DNA of 12,141 bases from the NCBI GenBank assembly GCA_012513545.1, contig JAAZCB010000717.1, positions 1 through 12,141 of the forward strand. The letters are read 5' to 3'. The translations under genes and the position numbers were made by a program. The stretch comes from Clostridiaceae bacterium (GTDB taxonomy: Bacteria; Bacillota_A; Clostridia; Acetivibrionales; Acetivibrionaceae). Below are positions 6,932-12,141 of this stretch, in pieces. Position 1 is the stretch's first letter; every line of letters starts with the position of its first letter. The notes beneath the pieces are model-generated. The model was not told where the DNA came from. It saw only the letters and a list, made by a program, of their open reading frames with translations, and did not search any database.

Positions 6932-9163
6932 TTATTGCGATGAACCAATTTTCTCGTATTTGATACCTGCAACCATTAAATCGTTCAATGTTTTGCGAAT
7001 GGCTGAAACCGCCAGGTCAAGAAATAACTGTGGATTTATGAGAATTTCTTCAATCTTGCCCGATTCTTTTAAAATAGCCAGAATGGTTGAACGGGTTAGT
7101 TCTGTGCGTTGCTGGATATAGCCTAAAACATCGGGTATCGGGAATTTTAATCCATAAACTTCTTTCTTTTCCGCTACATAGTTTGTATAAATTCCTTTTT
7201 CTGTCATTGACAGGGATACTTTTGTAGAACGGACAGAGGGGGCTTGAATTTTCGGGAGGTCTTTAATCTGCTTTCCGGCAACTTTAATCAAATCATTTGT
7301 GCTGTAACTGACCTGATAAGTTGTTTTATGCTTAATACGTTCCCAAATTTCGAGGAATTTCGGGTCGGCTTCAAATCCTTTCCGGTAATTGATGCGTGTA
7401 CGTTCTGTTTTATTTTTAATCCTGCCTTCGAATGAAACGCCGCAATCTTCTTCAATTTCAGTTTGCAATGTCTTTGCAAAATCTTCATAGGCTTCATTCG
7501 CAACTACTGTTAGCCTGTTTATGTTCCTGTCATAAGACCTGATGCCTTCCTGATTTACCGATAAGCGGAGACCCCTTCCAATTTCCTGACGTTTCTTAAT
7601 GTCGGATTTGGTTTCGTTAAGTGTGCAAATCTGGAACACATTGGGATTGTCCCAACCTTCACGCAAAGCGGAATGAGTAAATATAAAACGCAAAGGGTTT
7701 TCTATATCCAACAATCTTTCTTTGTCCTGCATGATGAGTTTGTAAGTATCATCATCGGCCTGGGTTTCGCCGGATGTATCTTTGAAAAGGCCTTTTTTAT
7801 CAGCAGAAAAATAACCATTGTGAACTTTTGAAACTTCATGTTTATTCAGGTCGCTAAAGGCTGGCTGTGTAATAAAACTGTTATATATTTCTTCAAACCA
7901 GATAGCAAATTTGCCTGAAACCGGATTACCGGAATAGTTGTAATTCCGATAATTGGAAACCCTGTCGATAAAAAAGAGGGATAAAACTTTAATTCCTTTC
8001 GGGGTTAACCTTTTTTCTTTTTTAAGATGTTCTTCAATGGTCTTACGGATTTGAAATTTCATGATTTCATCGGTCATTCCGCCCTGACTATCGCCAACAT
8101 ACAGGACTGAACCATTTGAAAGGGTAATGCACTGATTGGAAACGTCTATTTCCTCGATAATGTACCCTTCCTTATAAATTTCCCTTTCGTTGGACAGGTT
8201 ATAAATGTCATCGCCAACTTTCACCGACAATGATTTCTTTTTTACCCCCGAATCTGTATTGGTGTCAATTTTAATTTTTGCATTAACCTTCGTTTTTGTA
8301 GCATTTGTTGATTCCACCAATATAAATGCCTGATTGGAACTATTCTCGGATATTACTGAATCAACCTCAATTTGTTTTACCAGCCCTAAATCATAGGCTT
8401 TGACCGGATTCAAGCTATAAACCAGATTATAAAGGTTTAAATGGGTTGCCGAATACCTTAGCGTACAAAGCGGGTTTAAATTGGCAATGCCTTTTTTCCG
8501 TATGGGGGTTTCCATGTTTTGCGGCTCGTCCACAATAACAATGGGGTTGGTTGCCTGAATAAACTCAACAGGGCGCTGACCTGTTAACCTGTCGTTGGGG
8601 CGGTTGATGATATTTTCATCCTTTGCAAAAGAATCAATATTGATTACGAGAATTTCGATGTTGTTATTGGTTGCGAAACTCCTGAGGTTTGAAACCTTTT
8701 TGGAATCGTACACCTGAAAATTGAGGGGCGTTTTATCGTAGATGCTTTGAAAATGGTCATGCGTAATTTGCAGGTTTTTTAAAACCCCTTCACGAATTGC
8801 AACGCTTGGCACTACAATAACAAATTTTTTAAAACCGAATTGTTTGTTTAGTTCATAAATGGAACGCAGGTATACATAAGTTTTTCCGGTACCGGTTTCC
8901 ATTTCTACGGAAAAGTTCATTCCTTCAAACGAATTTGAAACCGGTATTTCATTTTGTTCCTGAACTGCTTTCAGGTTCTTATAAATTTGTTCTTCGGATA
9001 ATACGAGGTTATTTCCAAGACCTGAAATAAGTTTTAGCCTGTCTTCCCTGTCGATATGAAAACTTGTGTTTGATTCGTCAAGTGGTTGTCCTTCAAAAAT
9101 GCCTGTTATGGCATTTATAGCATGTAATTGATATTGCTGATTTGGGTCGAATTGGAGTTTCAT
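6932..9163 (-). CDS. res: Type III restriction enzyme Res, SF2 helicase/translocase part
   Basis: Protein of 743 residues holding the superfamily 2 motor of Type III Res: Q-motif region FDPNQQYQLHAI (5-16), Walker A METGTGKT (88-95), Walker B DEPQ (212-215), motif III YSATH (237-241), REGWDNPNVF (501-510) and motif VI QEIGRGLRLS (526-535). Res complexes with Mod and uses ATP to communicate between two unmethylated sites before cutting. The frame ends at a TAA just where the nuclease domain normally continues; with the downstream piece the total is 878 residues, a normal Res length. It starts 5 bp after mod, the usual mod-res order. By eye GC is about 40-45%, higher than xseA and herA. Confidence 0.9.
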   Translation of the reverse strand: MKLQFDPNQQYQLHAINAITGIFEGQPLDESNTSFHIDREDRLKLISGLGNNLVLSEEQIYKNLKAVQEQNEIPVSNSFEGMNFSVEMETGTGKTYVYLRSIYELNKQFGFKKFVIVVPSVAIREGVLKNLQITHDHFQSIYDKTPLNFQVYDSKKVSNLRSFATNNNIEILVINIDSFAKDENIINRPNDRLTGQRPVEFIQATNPIVIVDEPQNMETPIRKKGIANLNPLCTLRYSATHLNLYNLVYSLNPVKAYDLGLVKQIEVDSVISENSSNQAFILVESTNATKTKVNAKIKIDTNTDSGVKKKSLSVKVGDDIYNLSNEREIYKEGYIIEEIDVSNQCITLSNGSVLYVGDSQGGMTDEIMKFQIRKTIEEHLKKEKRLTPKGIKVLSLFFIDRVSNYRNYNYSGNPVSGKFAIWFEEIYNSFITQPAFSDLNKHEVSKVHNGYFSADKKGLFKDTSGETQADDDTYKLIMQDKERLLDIENPLRFIFTHSALREGWDNPNVFQICTLNETKSDIKKRQEIGRGLRLSVNQEGIRSYDRNINRLTVVANEAYEDFAKTLQTEIEEDCGVSFEGRIKNKTERTRINYRKGFEADPKFLEIWERIKHKTTYQVSYSTNDLIKVAGKQIKDLPKIQAPSVRSTKVSLSMTEKGIYTNYVAEKKEVYGLKFPIPDVLGYIQQRTELTRSTILAILKESGKIEEILINPQLFLDLAVSAIRKTLNDLMVAGIKYEKIGSSQ

Positions 9164-9168
9164 AAAGG

Positions 9169-11040
9169 CTAAATTGTTTTGAAATCAATACCTGCATCCT
9201 TCATTTGAAGGGCAGTGTTGGTTTTTAACTGGTCGTTGCCTTCAAAGAGTTTATCCAATGCAACTACTTTTTGAGGATTGGTTTTTATGACTTTACTAAT
9301 AATATCTTTTGAAACAGATTCCAATAAGAGTACCATCTCATTGGAATTAACAATATATATATTGTTCTCATGCTTAATCTGGCAGTTCAGGTCGAAACCA
9401 GATTTTATCAGTAATTCATAAACCATAAAATCATTTAACGCATCCTGTGAAATAGGGTCTGTGAAAAGCTCCATTTGCTTTTCGAGTTCTTCGGCTGTTT
9501 CAATGCCTTGTTGCCGCCAAAGTTTAAAATTGGAATCGGAGAGTTTGAATACTTTGAAGCCTAAATCAAGTTCCTTTTCAGGATTGAAATCAAGTTCTTT
9601 TTGCTTATCCTCCTTTATCAGTTTAGCTGCACGTTTTATCCTTTCTTTAGCTATTTCAGCAATTGTTTTATAGCCAGATATAAAGGCTTCACTTTTTTCT
9701 ATACAATCTTCAGGTAATTGAACACAAATAAATTTTCTGTCAATATCTTCTTCCTTATTCAGTTCCATGACTGCATGTGCAGTAGTTCCAGAACCAGAAA
9801 AGAAATCAAGAATAATATTTTCTTCATCAGTTGATGAAGCTCCTTGTTGGATAAGTAATTTGATTAAATCTTTAGGTTTGGGAAAATCAAAATACTCTTT
9901 ATCGTTAAATATTGTCCTAACTTCTCGTGTACCTTGTGTATTATATACTGTTTTTAATATTGTAGAAAAGCCTGTGAACTCACTTTCCAAATCATGCTGA
10001 AATTTTTTTCTTCGTGGACGACCATCTGGGGTTTTAGGAAAAATTATCTCATCGTTTTTTATTAATTCCAACATTCTTTTGGGCTCATAACGCCAACCAG
10101 TTGGGGGACAAGAATATACTATTCCTGTTTTTGGGTCTTCCAAATCATAGTGTAAGTTTGGACGCTGTTCTTTAGTTGCGAGTCCTGTCATATCAGCGCT
10201 CATCCAATCTCCTCTTTTATCGTTGTCAGGATTAGAATATTTATTCATGTCCTTTTCAGCACCTCTAATTAAACCGTTATCTGATTTTCGGTAGCAAATA
10301 ATATATTCGTGGTCAGTTGACGCGCCATTTTTAGACCTGCTATCAACATTTTGTCTTCTTTTCCATATAAATTGAGCTATGAAATTTTCTTCGCCAAATA
10401 TTTCATTTATCAATAAACGGAGATTATGCACTTCATTATCATCAATTGAAACGAAAATTACTCCATCATCTTTAAGAAGATTCTTTGCCAAAAATAAACG
10501 AGGATATATCATATTCAACCAGTTAGAATGGTATTGACCATTTTCTTTGCTGTTTTTTCGAAACATACCTTCTTTGGTCATATATCCTTCTTCATCCTTG
10601 TCTCCAACCCGTTTTTGATATTCTTCTTTTGTTTCGGAGAATTTATCGGGGTAAATAAAGGAATCGCTACCTGTATTATATGGCGGGTCAATGTATATCA
10701 TTTTTATTTTTCCGAAGTAGCTCTTTTGAAGAATCTTCAGCACTTCGAGGTTTTCGCCTTCAATAAATATGTTTTCGGTTTCGTCGAAATTGATTGATTC
10801 TTCTTTTGCCGGAATGAGGGTTCTGGTGGATGGGGCTTGCAATACCCTGAATGCATCGGATTTACCAGCCCAGTTAAGGACGTACCTTTCTTTGCTGAAA
10901 TTAATATCTTCGCCTAAAGTCACCTTTAATCTTTCCCAATCAACTTTGCCCTCCGAAAATATTTCGGGCATCAACTCTTTGAGGTTGTTAAGTAATATAT
11001 CTTTTGGTATTTGTGAATTTCCGGTCATATCTAAATTCAT
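9169..11040 (-). CDS. mod: Type III DNA methyltransferase Mod (adenine-N6 type, beta class)
   Basis: Protein of 623 residues with the beta-class order: catalytic motif IV DPPYNTGSDSF first (118 onward), then the AdoMet-binding motif I DFFSGSGTT (412-420). DPPY fits adenine-N6 methylation. The target-recognition region should lie between them (about 230-400). Mod recognises the site and methylates one strand, protecting host DNA, and is also needed for Res cleavage. I kept Met1, which is 8 bp after the herA stop; Met5 is also possible. GC is uneven: both ends resemble res (near 40%), while about 9600-10720 is near 27-30%, covering the recognition region and motif I. No simple-sequence tract suggestive of phase variation is seen near the start. 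Confidence 0.92.
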   Translation of the reverse strand: MNLDMTGNSQIPKDILLNNLKELMPEIFSEGKVDWERLKVTLGEDINFSKERYVLNWAGKSDAFRVLQAPSTRTLIPAKEESINFDETENIFIEGENLEVLKILQKSYFGKIKMIYIDPPYNTGSDSFIYPDKFSETKEEYQKRVGDKDEEGYMTKEGMFRKNSKENGQYHSNWLNMIYPRLFLAKNLLKDDGVIFVSIDDNEVHNLRLLINEIFGEENFIAQFIWKRRQNVDSRSKNGASTDHEYIICYRKSDNGLIRGAEKDMNKYSNPDNDKRGDWMSADMTGLATKEQRPNLHYDLEDPKTGIVYSCPPTGWRYEPKRMLELIKNDEIIFPKTPDGRPRRKKFQHDLESEFTGFSTILKTVYNTQGTREVRTIFNDKEYFDFPKPKDLIKLLIQQGASSTDEENIILDFFSGSGTTAHAVMELNKEEDIDRKFICVQLPEDCIEKSEAFISGYKTIAEIAKERIKRAAKLIKEDKQKELDFNPEKELDLGFKVFKLSDSNFKLWRQQGIETAEELEKQMELFTDPISQDALNDFMVYELLIKSGFDLNCQIKHENNIYIVNSNEMVLLLESVSKDIISKVIKTNPQKVVALDKLFEGNDQLKTNTALQMKDAGIDFKTI

Positions 11041-11048
11041 TTTTTTAT

Positions 11049-12141
11049 TTAAAATGGAAGGCCTTTATCATCCAAAATATCATTATCATTTATATTTTCT
11101 GGTTCATCAATTATATTGCCTTGCCAATCATTACTAATTTTTTCCCAATCAATTTCTATTTTATGTTTACCTATCCATACATCCCAGTAGTTGGGGTCAG
11201 TTGATGCTGGCTGTTGATTTTTTGGAAGATTATTAATTTCAATAAGTACTGGTATAGGAGCAGCCCAACCAACTAATATTGCTTTTTTAGTTGGTAAAAT
11301 GGGTAGCTCATCTAGCAAGCCACCTAAATTGTCCGGAACTAACTTTTTTACAAGTCTTTGGTCTTCATCATTAACAATACGATGTAACAAGAAAGTATTA
11401 CATTGTGATAATACAGTTGCACTCAATTCAGATGGCCGTTGCGAGGAAAGCATTAACCCCATGCCAAATTTTCGTCCCTCTCTTGCAATTCTTTCAAATG
11501 TCTGGCAACATATTCTTTGAGGTGAGATTTCATCGGAGCCATCATATCTTCTTATAAAAGTATGCGCCTCTTCTAATACTAAAACTGTGGGTAATAGTTC
11601 GTTTTTACTGTGTTTTCTGAATCTTTGTAAAGCTTCAAATATAATTCTTGAGATAATTGAAATTATTAGATGAATAATTTCATTTGGGACTAATGATAAA
11701 TCGAAAATTGAAAGCTGTCCCTTGCTTTTATTTGATTGCACAAATACTTTAAGCCATTCACTAATATCCAATTCTTTGGCTGGATTTATGACATCCTTAA
11801 TTCTAATATCCTCCAATATGCTTCTAAGCCTCAGATTTAAGAGGTTTGCAAATTGTGTTAATTGATTTCCTCTTATTTCAGCTAATCTTTCAAGATAGTT
11901 AGGTAGTTTATTAATATCAAAATATATAGGTGAATCTGCATTAATTGAGCCAGAGTAAGTTGCAACTTTTATTTTATCAATTAATGATTTTAGTTGTTCT
12001 TTAAATTCAATTAATTTCTTTTCAGGTGGCATATTAAAATAACCTTTGTCATTAATATGACCATCATGGAAGGCTTTTAGTTTGTTCTGTATATCTTCTA
12101 AGTCAATAGAAAACCCTGATAAACCTTTAAAATAATCTACA
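11049..12141 (-). CDS. HerA-like ATPase, partial (N-terminus beyond window)
   Basis: The frame is open through the right edge of the window: 36 further codons precede the internal Met at 12032, giving 363 visible residues. Visible HerA/FtsK-type features are the Walker B segment VLVLEEAH (186-193 of the visible part), the AREGRKFGMG stretch (219-228), and SSQRPSELSATVLSQCNTFLLHRI (232-255) with its sensor and arginine-finger region. Walker A and the N-terminal barrel would be outside. HerA proteins form hexameric DNA-translocating ATPases and in defence loci pair with nucleases or SIR2/DUF4297 effectors. Here the next gene, 8 bp on, is mod. GC is low (about 20-30% in sampled stretches). What lies upstream of it decides which HerA system it belongs to. 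Confidence 0.85.
   Translation of the reverse strand, partial: VDYFKGLSGFSIDLEDIQNKLKAFHDGHINDKGYFNMPPEKKLIEFKEQLKSLIDKIKVATYSGSINADSPIYFDINKLPNYLERLAEIRGNQLTQFANLLNLRLRSILEDIRIKDVINPAKELDISEWLKVFVQSNKSKGQLSIFDLSLVPNEIIHLIISIISRIIFEALQRFRKHSKNELLPTVLVLEEAHTFIRRYDGSDEISPQRICCQTFERIAREGRKFGMGLMLSSQRPSELSATVLSQCNTFLLHRIVNDEDQRLVKKLVPDNLGGLLDELPILPTKKAILVGWAAPIPVLIEINNLPKNQQPASTDPNYWDVWIGKHKIEIDWEKISNDWQGNIIDEPENINDNDILDDKGLPF

Noticed and set aside
6926..6934. Frameshift or alternative genetic code as the reason for the split Res
   Set aside because: The two parts are in the same frame, so no frameshift is involved, and other genes here end normally at TAA and TAG, so stop reassignment is unlikely.
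10528..10797. Plus-strand open frames antisense to mod, res and the protease (also near 2615, 2833, 7244, 9461, 9767 and 11299)
   Set aside because: All overlap well-supported minus-strand genes with intact motifs; their products are low-complexity shadows without recognisable domains.
375..12141. Known HerA-SIR2 defence pair formed by the two genes in this window
   Set aside because: The SIR2 gene is in a separate cassette about 10 kb from the HerA gene, with attC sites and other genes between; any HerA partner should be sought beyond 12141.

Overview
The window looks like a low-GC, accessory stretch of a Bacteroidota chromosome, probably near Flavobacteriia, Cytophagia or Sphingobacteriia. 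The clues are AT-rich DNA, starts without obvious Shine-Dalgarno sequences, and a divergent XseA with the GHxTNETV motif that I associate with flavobacterial-type ExoVII. Taxonomy is inference only. Every gene I can support lies on the minus strand, so transcription runs from high to low coordinates.

Region 1 (about 1-4560) is a run of integron-type gene cassettes. Three attC-like sites (193-324, 3534-3668, 4428-4559) separate two complete cassettes. Read on the minus strand, the first bases of each complete cassette are the exact reverse complement of the R'' box of the attC that ends it: TTATAGGGC with GCCCTATAA for the hydrolase cassette, and TTGGGTGC with GCACCCAA for the two-gene cassette. 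That is what excision of a closed cassette circle predicts. Cassette A (3542-4436) carries a small alpha/beta hydrolase. Cassette B (199-3541) carries a secreted multidomain trypsin-like protease followed 19 bp later by a SIR2-domain protein. A third cassette begins at 198 and leaves the window. No integron integrase is visible.

Region 2 (4560-4824) is non-coding. It holds a long imperfect inverted repeat (4648-4717) that I cannot assign.

Region 3 (4825-12141) is a tightly packed operon-like block: a HerA-type ATPase (start outside the window), a Type III DNA methyltransferase (Mod), a Type III restriction helicase (Res), the Res PD-(D/E)XK nuclease domain as a separate frame, then exonuclease VII large and small subunits. 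Gaps are 8, 5, 3 and 29 bp, and the last pair overlaps by 16 bp. The two Res parts lie in the same reading frame, separated only by one TAA and one sense codon. The split is therefore one in-frame stop, either a recent nonsense mutation or a real two-subunit arrangement. The block could be a composite defence island (modification, ATP-driven cleavage, a HerA motor and a single-strand exonuclease to degrade the products), or a Type III RM system inserted upstream of housekeeping xseAB. The sequence alone does not decide. The Res genes and both ends of mod are clearly richer in GC than herA, the middle of mod and xseAB, so the block is a mosaic.
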